Positions 21,459-31,424 of a stretch of 64,000 bases of DNA are shown one piece after another. Both the position numbers and the translations under genes were made by a program. The stretch's first letter is position 1, and each line of letters opens with the position of its first letter. The notes beneath the pieces are model-generated. The model searched no databases and was not told the origin of the DNA. It saw nothing but the letters and a program-made list of their open reading frames with translations. The DNA lies in NCBI GenBank assembly GCA_021234155.1, contig JAJEKV010000061.1:5700653-5764652 (forward strand). The letters run 5' to 3'. Source of the DNA: Isoetes taiwanensis. Lineage: Eukaryota; Streptophyta; Lycopodiopsida; Isoetales; Isoetaceae.

Positions 21459-22338
21459 GCTTAGGGATTCTCGCCCTCCATCTATAGTCCAACGACTGTT
21501 TCAATTCTCGAGATGATGGGACCCCCTCACGGAGGCAATAGCTCTCCGCTTTCTTCATAGATATATGCGCTTTCAAGTGCTTGGTGGGGCCATGTTCGGT
21601 GTTGGATTAACTTGCGTGTGGTAGTGCTCGCTTTAGGCTTTGCACGTGGTTGCATCCCACGAGTGGTGGCAAAGCGCCATTCAGTGTGCGGCTTGTCCCC
21701 GGGCATCGTGCATAGCCACAATCTGGCGGTAGTCTATAGACCACGCGTTAACGAACCACCGACAAGCGATTGCCCGCCATACCCTCTTCGGTCGTTGTGT
21801 GGCTCTTGTGCCAATAACAAAGCCCTCGGGAAGACGTTGTGCATCCATGCTTGGTGACCTTGTGGAAATATGCAAGATGTCTCAGCAAGATAGCGGAATG
21901 TTGCGGGGGCGTAACCCGGTCTCATATAGCAAAATCGATAAGGCACCGTGTCCTTGATACCTAGGCTCAGATGTTAAGAAGGCCTTTTGCACCCTCTCTA
22001 GCTTATCCTGGTGTTCTTGCTAATTCTTTGGACCCCGGACCTCTACCCCATACAACAATACCGGGTTCAACGAGTGCTCAAATAGGTGTGCTCTACGTGC
22101 CCGATCACATAGGTCTATTCTCAGCGGCTATTACGCATAGCATACAGGCTCTCCATCCCGCAATGACCCGTCTTTCCACACGATCATCCCATAACATGCT
22201 AGCGCAAAAGTCGATTCCCGTGATACTTGAAGGTCCTTACAACATCCACCTTCTGTCCTCCTCAGTAATAGAGATCCGATATCATGCTTTGAGAGAGAGA
22301 GGACCGCCGGAGCTTAGTTTTCTCTTGCAGTTCACCAG

Positions 22339-23069
22339 TCATTCTGTTGTGTCACGTGAGAACCCACTAAGAGCGTCCAAATGCTGCTGCATACTCCTGG
22401 CTGTATGGGATAGCAAGTCTACATCATCTGCATAGAGCAATTGCCTTATACTGTATGCCTCTGATAGTTGTGGGCCACCGCCCCCATGTTCTTGCATCCA
22501 AGTCTCCAACTTGTCAATGTAGAGACCAAAGAGCGTTGGAGATAACGGACATCCCTGTTTAACCCCTATGGTGCTAGCAACTCGCTGATCTGATGCAGGC
22601 AATGCAGCATATATCCCATCATAGAGTCTATAGATGACATTTTGTAAGTTACTCAGGGGCATGCAAATACCGAATGCAAATGTTTGCCACAACAGTCCCG
22701 AGGGGACCGTATCATATCTGTCTTGAAATCTACGAAACAGGAGTACAGGTCACGTCGCGCATTGCGAGTAAGGATTCTGAGAGTGAATATATGGTCGATT
22801 GTGGAGTGGGCAGGGCGAAACCCGGCCTGGCTAATCGCGCCTCCAAATTCCTCGATCGAAGTTAACTTCTTCTCCACCACACCGCTAAAAGCTTTATGCG
22901 GTAATGGGCTCACCATGATCATGCGGTAGTTCGCCGAATCATCCATGTTACCTGTCTTATGAATTGGGGTGACCTTGCTAACCATCCACTCTCCCGGGAG
23001 GCCCTCCCTTATGGCCTGGTTAATAATCATTTGTCGAGGCCCTAGCAAAGCTGGCCCACCCCATTTCAA
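22339..23069 (-). pseudogene. LINE-A reverse transcriptase domain
   Basis: The N-terminal part (23069-22653) has GEWMVSKVTPIHKTGN, NYRMIMVSP, FRPAHSTIDHIFTLR and CFVDFKT. A single-frame change there leads to YDTVPSGLLWQTFAFG and then to the second ORF (22692-22339) with GVKQGCPLSPTLFGLYID and LLYADDVDLL. The YADD catalytic box is intact at 22423-22434. Apart from the frameshift right beside the first catalytic Asp (DF), all RT blocks expected of a non-LTR element are visible. It copies element RNA by target-primed reverse transcription when active. Confidence 0.85.
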
Positions 23070-23538
23070 TAACTTCGGCTTGAAGTCCCTGCAAGTCCTT
23101 TCGCTTTGCCATTAGCCGGTGTCTAAGGCCCCGTTGGATGTCTTCCTCTCGTGAGCTGCAAAGATTTCTCCTACGTGATCGGAACCCCAAAGAATCGCTC
23201 CCCGGGGATCATACAGCCTCCTCCAAGCGATGCATCCACCGGTCTACGGTAATATTGCCGGGTGGTTGATGCCTCTTGTACAACACCCCACGCCGTAAGG
23301 CTTTTCGGCTCGATCATCAACAAATCAAACATGCGGCTGGCGATGGTCTGCAATGTACGCATGCTTTTTGGATTTCAAGAATGCTCTATAGTCCTGAATG
23401 GCCTGCTGCCGCAATTGTGGATCTGAGACGAGGCGTAGTTGGGTCTTTAGAGCCTTGCACTCAGCGTCAAACCAGGGGATTCTCGAGGGAATCTGCGCGG
23501 TGTACATTCATGGCGATCCCTCGCCGCAAAAGCATACA

Positions 23539-24530
23539 CTAGTCTGCCGTGAGTAAGGCATTTACAAGCCATTCCCACCTATCATGTAACGTGCAAAGGG
23601 CATCGATCCCCTGCAGTTCACGTTCCAACACAGACTCATATTCTGCTTGCTTTCGATAGTCGGGGATGTATCTCAACCCCCGATGGTTTCTACTCGTGGA
23701 TTGCGCCATTGAGTGCTCCCAATCCAAAGTGACATAAAGTGGATAGTGGTCCGGACAAAGCCTCCTCATCTCCCTGTTAGGTGCCAATTGAGAGCTCACC
23801 GATCATGTCAAGTCCTACCACCGGAGCAAGGAGATAGTCTACCACGCTAGCTCCACCATCATGTCTATCGCTCTTGCAAGTAAAACCCCTTGATTGCGCC
23901 ATCCGATCATACCATTGCACACTACCATGTCAAAGACTGACAGAGTTGAACCAACTCCCTTCCAAAGGCGTTGGTGATCAGATCTTGAGACCGTATGCGG
24001 CATGTTGGGCTGTCTCAAGCCGTAGGGGGTCGAATCGGCCTCTCCAAGGTAACCGATAGCAAACTGCGGCGGTGTGGGCATTGAAATCTCCTAACAAGAG
24101 CACATGCCCTTCCCGGCGACATTGCTCTATGTCATCATCTGCATCTCTCGTAAGGCATTTGTACATCCGCAGGTTCGCCTCCGGACCTGGTAGAACTTAG
24201 AGGTCGCATGGGGTATATAACGAAGATGCAATAAATAATGGACGATCTTTGAGGCTCCAAAAGATTCTCACCCACAGTAGCGGTTAAGTCCGCCGGCCTT
24301 GTGGAGCGAGACCGTGGCTGCTATAGCATCTTTGAAGTAGCATGCCACCCCTCCATATCCTCGCTTGCCATGGCGTGCATTAGCGGCGAAGCACCGTATC
24401 CCGATGTCCGGCAACCGATGCCCACGATATTCCCATGTCTCTTGCAAGAAGATGATGTCCATACCGTAGCGATCCCAACAAGGCCATCGCCCTTCTTCGG
24501 GGAATCCCCTACAGTTCCATGATACAAGTC
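23539..24530 (-). pseudogene. LINE-A endonuclease domain, broken
   Basis: Endonuclease/exonuclease/phosphatase-type motifs occur in order: SWNCRG (near 24510), IIFLQETWEYRG (24462-24430), LLGDFNAHTA (about 24095-24065), DMVVCNGMI, and CPDHYPLYVTLDW (about 23760-23720, the terminal S/PDH motif). The frame changes at least three times. The domain nicks target DNA to prime reverse transcription. CAG/CTG words are unusually rare across about 24.24-24.96 kb, so some breaks may be consensus error. Confidence 0.8.
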
Positions 24531-25012
24531 GAAGACACCGTCCCTATGCTTTGTGGGCGGTTGTCCCGCACCGGCTCCCGAGGAGGTTGCGGGGGGCCGT
24601 TCAGTGGTGCCCGAGCACCGGGTCCCGGTTGTTGCATCCGGTTTGCCGGGCTCCGGGTGAAAGGTCTAGATGTCCTCGGCCCCATTGCCGCCTGCCTCTG
24701 CTATTGTTGGCCATGGAGGTACAAACACCTTCATCTTGCCATTAACCAAGTCTGCCGATCCCCCCGCCATCTCGACTTGCCCGATTTTTGTGTGAACTCC
24801 TCTCGTCTCTCCTTTTGTTGCACTTTGGAGTAAGATCGTGTCCAAGTATATTGATGTCCCTTCAACCGCTAGCGCATTGCAGCAATAGAGTCTTGGATGC
24901 CCGGTCCAACATCGTGAATTTGGCGGTCGAGGGGTCTCATGTTTGGCCCCAGGCTACGGTCGGGTTTCTCACCCAAATCTTGCGGTTGTAGTCCGGCACC
25001 GGGGCATTAAGC

Positions 25013-25832
25013 TTAGCCGTGGATCTTCCCCATGATCTTGGGCAATCCCGGACAATGAGGTTCACCCGACGGGATTGGCGATCCCTCCTCCTCGCCAAGG
25101 ACCTGCCTGATTCCCTGGGCCACCTCTGCCTCCGGCATTGGGCGCACTGTTGATGCTGCCTCCGGGGCAGTACCTGTTCGTTTCATCTCCGAGCGGAGAT
25201 CATACATCTCTCGGTGAAACTCGGCCATCCTCTTCTCTAGGGCCGAGAGCCTGGGTGCTGCTTCCTGTCCTTCTGGTTGTCTCTTTTCTAGGGTGTCCAA
25301 CCTTGCTTGCATCTGATGCATTCTAGCTTCATGGTCCGCAAGACGGGCGCCTGCGAGCTAACCGCGGTAACTGCTCCACCGCTTGCCTGAGCTCTCTCTG
25401 CGGTTGTGATATCTCATCCGTCCACCGATGGATCCTATCAATCCGCTGGGTAACCTCATTCAGTGTTTGAGATGTTGCCATGAATTCACTTCTTAACTGA
25501 GCGACAATACCCCGTGCTTGACTGCGCTCGAAGTCGGCCAGCCCAAAGCGGTCATTCAATGGCCGCACCTGCTCTTCTAATGTGGAGATCCGTTCTCTCT
25601 CCTTCACCAACTGTTTCTTGAGGATGGCTACTGTTGGCTGGGTGTCTCTTTGTGCCTCCATACTTGCCAACCTATCCTGTACTGCTGTCAACTTTGCCTC
25701 CAAGGCTCGTATATTCTCGGACTGCGTGACATGCTCTGAGGGAGAGGAGCCCTCTCCGTTCCGTGCTCGCTTCTTTAGTGCATGCAGCTTTTCTTCCATT
25801 GTCTGCTGCCTGAGAGTCACGTCCTGGGTCAT
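25013..25832 (-). pseudogene. LINE-A ORF1, coiled-coil protein
   Basis: Two abutting ORFs (25832-25329 and 25321-25013), together about 270 codons, join by a small frameshift near 25325. The product is rich in Glu, Arg, Leu and Gln with long heptad-like stretches (LEAKLTAVQDRLASMEAQ; LSALEKRMAEFHREMYDL), typical of LINE ORF1 trimeric coiled coils that package element RNA. The C-terminal RNA-binding part is not clearly visible. The start at 25832 is the first ATG after a stop and fits the element layout. Confidence 0.65.
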
Positions 25833-25904
25833 TTAGAGTCTCACTACTGCAAGTCTGAACCTGAGGCCAAGTCTATTGTGAAGTCCCTGATTCTGAACCC
25901 AAAG

Positions 25905-26165
25905 CTCCCCAAGCTCCAGATATGATCAGAAACGTGTGGCCAGCACCACGAGCGCTTCAGGGTTTTCAGAGCGTTTTATTGGCAGCCCGGAAATCTACAA
26001 TTTTGCTTTGGAAATATGATTCAACCACATGCAAATCACATACCTACTGAAAGGTCTCTGAGAGGGCTTTCCAACGCAACAAATTTCAGCTGAAACGGAG
26101 CTCTAGATCTCTAGATATGATCAGAAACGTGCGTCCAGGACCATGAGCGCTTTAGGAGTTGTGGA
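25905..26165 (-). repeat. Duplicated 5' segment next to LINE-A (about 195-bp period)
   Basis: The sequence AGATATGATCAGAAACGTG with its following 35 bases, starting near 25917, recurs near 26110 with about 80% identity. It is 5' of LINE-A ORF1, so this may be a monomer-type LINE promoter array, or an older repeat into which the element inserted. Confidence 0.5.
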
Positions 26166-26446
26166 TGAAAAATCTTGTTTGAATTATGACATTTAGACAT
26201 CATAAAATTATAATCCTTCTTATGAACTTCCAAAATAAAGATCTGAAGTGCTTAAGAAACATCACATGTCATGAGCCTACAGATAAGATATCAAAGAAAT
26301 ACGAGCAAGAAACAGAGAGTACTCAAAAAGGATAAAAAAACTATATTGATAATATATGTACAATGCCCCGAAGCGCACAAGAGAAAAAGACACCGGAACT
26401 ATGTTGTATGGCATCCAATTGTGAAGGCTCGCCACTTGGTATATGT

Positions 26447-26449
26447 GCA

Positions 26450-26491
<42 letters not shown>

Positions 26492-26492
26492 G
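26447..26492 (+). repeat. (TTG)n microsatellite
   Basis: About 14 perfect GTT/TTG triplets directly abut the left end of the foldback element. The poly-Asn/Thr/Val ORFs across it are artefacts of the triplet repeat. Confidence 0.95.
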
Positions 26493-26922
26493 ACAAATTT
26501 TAAAAATGCCCCTAATTTTTTGCAAAATTGCGAAAATACCCTTGTTTTAAGGGTATTTTTGGTAAAATGACCATATCTTTTTTTTTGATGATCCAAATAG
26601 AAATATGTCCTCCAGATGAATTATAGATGAGAATGATATCTTTCCATTAAAAGTAAAATCATCTGAATCGGACTTCGGAATCGTAAGTTATGATTACGAT
26701 TTGTTTGTGTGTACGATTTCACATAACTTTTGATTCCAGACTCCGATTCAGGTGATTTTAGCTTTGATGAGAAGAGAGGATTCTCATCTATAATTCGTCT
26801 AAAGGACACATTCTTATTTGGAATATAAGAAAAACGTTGTAGCCATTTTACCAAAAATATCGCTAAAACAAGGGTAATTTTACAATTTTGCAAAAAATTA
26901 GGGGCATTTTTTAAATTTTTCC
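26493..26922. mobile_element. Foldback (inverted-repeat) element, ~430 bp
   Basis: A left arm of about 200 bp starts AAATTTTAAAAATGCCCC and includes TTTTTTGCAAAATTG, ACCCTTGTTTTA, TTTTTGGTAAAATG and ATTATAGATGAGAAT. The same words appear in reverse complement and in mirrored order in the right arm, which ends GGGGCATTTTTTAAATTTTTCC. Arms match at roughly 75-80% by eye with a spacer of about 35 bp. It has no coding capacity. It could be a MITE-like or foldback transposon, and its transcript would form a long hairpin. It lies between a TTG microsatellite and the tail of LINE-B, so target-site duplications are unclear. Confidence 0.8.
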
Positions 26923-27004
26923 TTATTATTATTATGTATCAATCACACCCACTTTGTATCTTGAAGGTCATGGAGCGACAAATATACAATATTTTATCAC
27001 GGTT

Positions 27005-27451
27005 TTAGTACCAATGAACGATGTGATTCCACAGCTCTATAATAATGACCATTATAGGGTCTTTATCAAGTAGTGATAGAAAATCATTAGCCTGTATACC
27101 AAACCTGTTCCTTATCTCCTCATACGCTGAGCAATGTAAGAACACATAGGCCTCATCTTCGACCAAGTTCGAGTTATATACTATGCAATATCTCTGCTCT
27201 TTCAGAATATTTGACCATCTGCTTGTTTCCACGCGTAGCCTATGAGAGCTTGTCCTATATTTTGCTATAGACTGCTTCAAAAATCTCGGGATCAATGCTT
27301 TTAAGTAATTTTGTTCAGAATAAACCAACAAAGGATTTACTTTCAAAATGTAGGTGGTCATGCATGAACCTCTAACTGCCCATAGTTTCTCCACTACATG
27401 TATCTGTACTAAATCCCGGGCCCCAAGCTCAGTTTCTGGCCAATGCTGCAT
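27005..27451 (-). pseudogene. LINE-B ORF2 C-terminal part
   Basis: A 148-codon open segment contains SSHRLRVETSRW, then EDEAYVFLHCSAYEEIRNRF, closely paralleling LINE-C (VFLECSAYKNIRDRYGIQG). The conserved H-x4-C end of the knuckle is kept and the upstream Cys is present as RYCIVYN. The adjoining 27538-27843 ORF (YGSPIWGPCIS) is the RT-distal connector, in another frame. Confidence 0.7.
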
Positions 27452-28047
27452 AGTGATTCCCCAACATTCTCCAGATTAGCAGATCTCGATACCATCCCGA
27501 AGATGTTGATTGGATCATAGCTATCTTAGATAAACAATCATCTAGCGATGTGAATCCAGTTGACAAAATTTATTGCTTGATACAGAGCTTCTGCTTCAAG
27601 AGGAAGCATGCCGGCCTCTGCAAGTAGAACTGCAAAAGGGATCTGTTGTCTAATCCTCAATTCCTCGCGGAGAAATACTTTCATTACGGTTTCAATCTGA
27701 GACCATTGTTGTGCTGAGATACAAGGGCCCCAGATAGGTGACCCATAAAGGATAACAGTTTGTACTAAGGTTTTAAATAAGATTTTCTTTAACCCCCAAT
27801 CAGTAAGAGAAGCTTTATGGCATCTAGATAACGTACCATACAAAACCGGTTTGCCACCTGCTATTCGTTTTCTGACATACTTTCCAAGTATACTTCGATG
27901 AAAGCTCCAACCCTAGATATTTGTAACAATCAATTGTTTCTAGAGTATCACCTTTATACAAAAATACCAGCTAGCGAATGGTCCCAAAGACCATCACTTT
28001 CGATTTGGCTAAGTTGACTTTCATGTGTTTGGCATGACAAAAGGCAG

Positions 28048-28647
28048 CTAGAGCATCAAGGCGTGGCTGCAAACCTTCTGGTTTATCTCTAAGAAAACCA
28101 CGTCATTAGTGTACAAAAGAAGTTGTACAAGAAAATTATCTAAGCATGTGCCTGCTAGACTTATGTGGCTAAACCATTCCTCCAACTCGTCTACATAAAG
28201 TCCAAACAAAGTTGGAGATAATAGGCATCCTTGTTGAACAACTATTGTGCTTTGGATCTCTGCATCAAAGTCTACTGACAACTTCGCTAAGACCTCCAAA
28301 TAAAGCTTAGCAATAGCTCCTCTGATTGAATGTGGCACTCCAATCTGTTCCAATCTAGCCTCCCAATCTTTCCGAGGGACTGTATCAAACGTTTTCGTGA
28401 AGTCTATAAAAGCCAGAGACAGAGCCCGCTTAGGACCTTTAGCTCTTTTGATTAGCACTCGGAGACTGAGTACATGATCAAGGGTACCAAAACCCTGCTT
28501 GACATATGGCCCTTTTCCGTTCGCATCAGCCCAAGAACTTAGTTTTCTCTCCAACAAACTTCCCAACAACTTTGAGAATATACTGCCTATTAGAATTGTC
28601 CTGTAATTGCGCACATTGTTTCTATCTCCAGCTTTATGGATCTGCAA
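28048..28647 (-). pseudogene. LINE-B reverse transcriptase with YTND box
   Basis: A 199-codon segment contains IHKAGDRNNVRNYRTILIG, VKQGFGTLDHVLSLR, LAFIDFTKTFDTVPR, VVQQGCLLSPTLFGLYVDEL and QLLLYTNDVVFL. The catalytic box is YTND (28102-28113) where YADD is expected, so the first Asp of the pair is Asn and activity should be lost. The first catalytic Asp (IDFTKTFD) is kept. The frame is otherwise open, so the substitution is a real feature of this copy unless it is a base error. Confidence 0.85.
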
Positions 28648-29473
28648 AACTTTATTCTCCTTCCAATCCCGAGGTAGCCCTTGTATAACAGCTTGGTTTA
28701 ACAGCCCGGTTACAATTTCTATGGATTTATCTCCACCAAATTTTAGTTGTTATATGCTCAGACCTTTTAGATCTGTGGCCTTACCATTGGACATGTCTTT
28801 GAGTGTGTTTTAAACATCACTAACTATGAATATAATCTCATCTACAGCCTCAGATTGCATGGATTCCTGCTTTATATATCTCTCTGACCATATGCAGTAG
28901 CGCCCTTGCATCTAGACTTGTATGTGTTGGCTTGCTTGATATTTTATTCCATAATGCTACGACCTAAATTTTTCCTGCCTTCTCCGGAGGTAGCTTCTTT
29001 TCTCCCCCCTTAAAAGATTTTTGTACCACTTGGGCTTGTGCAAACATCCACCAGGTAGCTGCGCTCTGGCCAAACGGCATTCCATGTCCCACCAACCATT
29101 TTGACCTGGCTTTCTTTGCCTCGTACACCCAAAATGTACTCATAGCTGTTGTGTGTAATAAATTTGAAATCTGGGCTCCATTTTCTTCTATAATCCCTGA
29201 CCAAGTGACACCATCTAACACCTCCCCAAGGCATTCCTTATATTGGTCTTTTTTCCTATCATCCAACTTCAAACTTGGTCTGATTTGTCTTAGTGGAAAC
29301 ATAATCTGCCAATTAAAAGTACAGAGGCGCATGATAAGATTCAGGCAGCTTGTTTGCCACATGAAAATTCCGTATTGAATTTTGCTTATCGGCTAGCAAA
29401 TAATCAACCGTGCTAGAGCCCAGATGACTGAAGCACGTGTCTTTACATGATTCGAGGAAGGTAGTAATGCCAT

Positions 29474-29761
29474 TTAATATTTTGAGGTTACATACTGTTC
29501 CAGCTCCAGGAATAGCTGACCTGAACTATTTTTGACATTGTCTACTGAGCACCTTTTAAAGGACACATCTTCCTCTTCCAAGAGACAAATATCCCCCAAA
29601 GACTTATAAGAGGTTGCTTGCAGGTTTTTAGTTCTCGCATTGAACTCCCCGACCAAGAGAACTTCTCCCAATTCTTGCATTCTAAGAGTATCTTTACAGA
29701 GTTTATGAAATGGGTTTGCTTGGCCTAATTCAACATGAAATATGTGACACTTGGGGGGCAT
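29474..29761 (-). pseudogene. LINE-B endonuclease fragment
   Basis: MPPKCHIFHVELGQANPFHK then LLVGEFNARTKNL. GEFNART corresponds to the GDFNAR motif of LINE endonucleases. The upstream half of the domain is absent because of the 5' truncation, and the distal motifs lie in broken frames toward 29.3 kb. Confidence 0.65.
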
Positions 29762-29835
29762 GCGAGCTAGCCATGTAGCATAAGTCCATAGTCAACACTT
29801 GTATACATGAATATCCAGTGACATAACTAATATTG

Positions 29836-30060
29836 ATAAGGAGGTAATCGCCCATCGCGGTGGTAAGGCCTTGGATTCGGGTGATTCCCGCCATGGTTCA
29901 AAACCCACTGGCTACCATCGGGTGGGAGACATGGGCAGGTGCAAGTCCCACCAACCATGCCTTCAAACAAAAAGGGGGTATGTAATATTCCTAACCGACA
30001 TTCCCTTAACCAACTGGGTAAAATCATCTAGACGTTTATGAGTAGCCACATCTATTCGTT
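29836..30060 (+). mobile_element. Candidate tRNA-derived SINE
   Basis: The head resembles a tRNA-type Pol III promoter: CGCCCATCGCGGTGGTAAGG could be the A-box region, and GGTTCAAAACC (about 29894-29904) matches the B-box consensus GGTTCRANNCC about 40 bp later. A body of about 150 bp follows without coding capacity. It lies directly upstream of the truncated end of LINE-B. The 3' tail is not obvious, so the right boundary is approximate. The minus-strand ORF here is a by-product. Confidence 0.45.
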
Positions 30061-30469
30061 TATGTCAGTGTCTCGGGAATGCCCCACGGGCACATTTCAA
30101 GATTCGTATGCTTGAACAATCTCCCATGGGCCCATTAGAATCTCTCCCACTAAGACTATGCTCATCTTGAAACTATAATTTAACCATCTATACCGAGGAC
30201 GAGCATCCAACATTATGGTTTAACCATGCATACCAGTGGTTTGCATCATATGTGATGTTCCTAATTGATAATGAATTTAGTTTCAGAAACTCGAGTGCAG
30301 CACCTGTATTGAAAATGGACAATATTTCAGCTAATTATAATTGGAATCGACTTATAGAAGGAAGTGCAGTCATTTTTCCAAGATTTTTGCAGGGAAAAAG
30401 AGGTAGCGGCTAATAGCCATAGCCAAGCTCCACGCTCCATGTCTACCTTGGGGTTTTGGAGTAATCTTA

Positions 30470-30690
30470 TATTTATGACAGGTGCGTTTATGACAGGGTA
30501 TTTATGTCAGGGCTTTTATGTCAGGGCATTTATGCCAGGTGCATTTATGACAGGTGCATTTATGACGGGGCATTTATGAGGGCCCATTTATGACGGGCGC
30601 CGCCGGCATTAAATCCGCACGTGCAATTCTGACACGTGCAATTATGACGTGCATTTATGACAGGACATTTATGGCGGCGCATTTATGACG
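30470..30690 (+). repeat. Minisatellite of GCATTTATGACAGG units
   Basis: About a dozen imperfect 14-17-bp units vary between GCATTTATGACAGGT, GCATTTATGACGGG and GTCAGGGCTTTTATG, with one GC-rich interruption near 30597-30640. In one frame they encode an AFMTG repeat, which I regard as incidental. Confidence 0.85.
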
Positions 30691-30870
30691 GGCGACTCCG
30701 ACCTACTTAAGCCCATTTCGCGATTCTTTTCAGTACAGTCTCCTTGCGCCTTCGAAAAATCTGTGGCTAATTTTTACTTTTTTGAAAGAAATCTCCATTC
30801 GTAAAATCGAGAGAAGATATACAACTATTGGGTTTCCAACACCAGAGTATCCCTTAGCAAGAAGCAAGTT

Positions 30871-30956
30871 GTGAAGCTTATGAGATGCAATGAAGGCATG
30901 AAAACCCATAAGCCATATAGGTTACATCCCATCCATGGTCTGAAAGAATCTCAGGT
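30871..30956 (+). other. Possible first exon upstream of the tandem array
   Basis: An open stretch MRCNEGMKTHKPYRLHPIHG and LKESQ is followed at 30954 by GTTAGTG, a donor-like site. It lies outside the tandem unit, 460 bp before copy 1. It could be the original 5' exon of the transposase-like gene whose remainder was triplicated. The link is positional only. Confidence 0.3.
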
Positions 30957-31424
30957 TAGTGAAAAGGAAGTTGTCCATATGCTTTTATTTTCTGTTTTAT
31001 TGTACAGTACATGTCATATTCCAGCATATGTCCTTGCTTTAATAAGGTCAAATACCAATTTTAGCCATGCAATTGATTCAGTCTTGTCATACTTTGGACA
31101 AGACTTTAGGGGTGCAAGCATATAGTTGGGGGTTATTTTTTATGTAAACGACAGTAGGTGCTTAAGGGGTGCTTTAGGTGCGGGCCCTTTTATTTTTTGC
31201 CAGTCAAGAACGATTTCTGATGGGTTGAAGAATAATGAAGAACGACGAGAAAAGTGATTTGCTTGACACATCCGAATTGGGAAATTAGTTGGCCATGTCA
31301 ATGATCCGATTGTAGGGGCTAGTTCTCCTGCTCCAAATTGGGGGCTGAAGTAGTTCCAAGAGAATTTTGAAAATTAGATGGAAATTACTTGGTTTAGCAA
31401 AAACATTTTGAATGGAATTCAATG

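Larger units (their letters stand above)
21030..25836 (-). mobile_element. LINE-A, near full-length non-LTR retrotransposon
   Basis: In order from the 5' side (right) are ORF1 with coiled coil, an apurinic-type endonuclease, a reverse transcriptase and a C-terminal Cys/His segment. These are followed by a 3' UTR containing GGGGTTTTTCC and GGGGGTTTTTTCATCC blocks. The 3' terminus reads GACGTTAAAA and then a tail of about six TTCC units (21030-21066 on the plus strand as GGAA repeats). Length is about 4.8 kb. Each ORF carries one or more frameshifts. The 5' end probably extends further into the duplicated segment at 25.85-26.2 kb. No clear target-site duplication was seen. Confidence 0.85.
26925..29810 (-). 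mobile_element. LINE-B, 5'-truncated non-LTR retrotransposon
   Basis: The element lacks ORF1 and starts within the endonuclease (about 29.8 kb), continues through linker, RT and C-terminal Cys segment, and ends with a tail of ATA triplets (about 26925-26938). Its 3' UTR is unlike LINE-A. 5' truncation is usual for target-primed integration. Several stops and frame changes are present. Confidence 0.8.

Noticed and set aside
26271-26596. ORFs with poly-Asn, poly-Thr or poly-Val runs
   Set aside because: They are three-frame translations of one (TTG)n microsatellite.
29827-30027. Minus-strand 66-codon ORF
   Set aside because: It overlaps the SINE-like Pol III promoter region and is probably fortuitous.
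30364-30579. ORF with AFMTG repeats as a repeat protein
   Set aside because: It is generated by a minisatellite whose units vary in length and break the frame.
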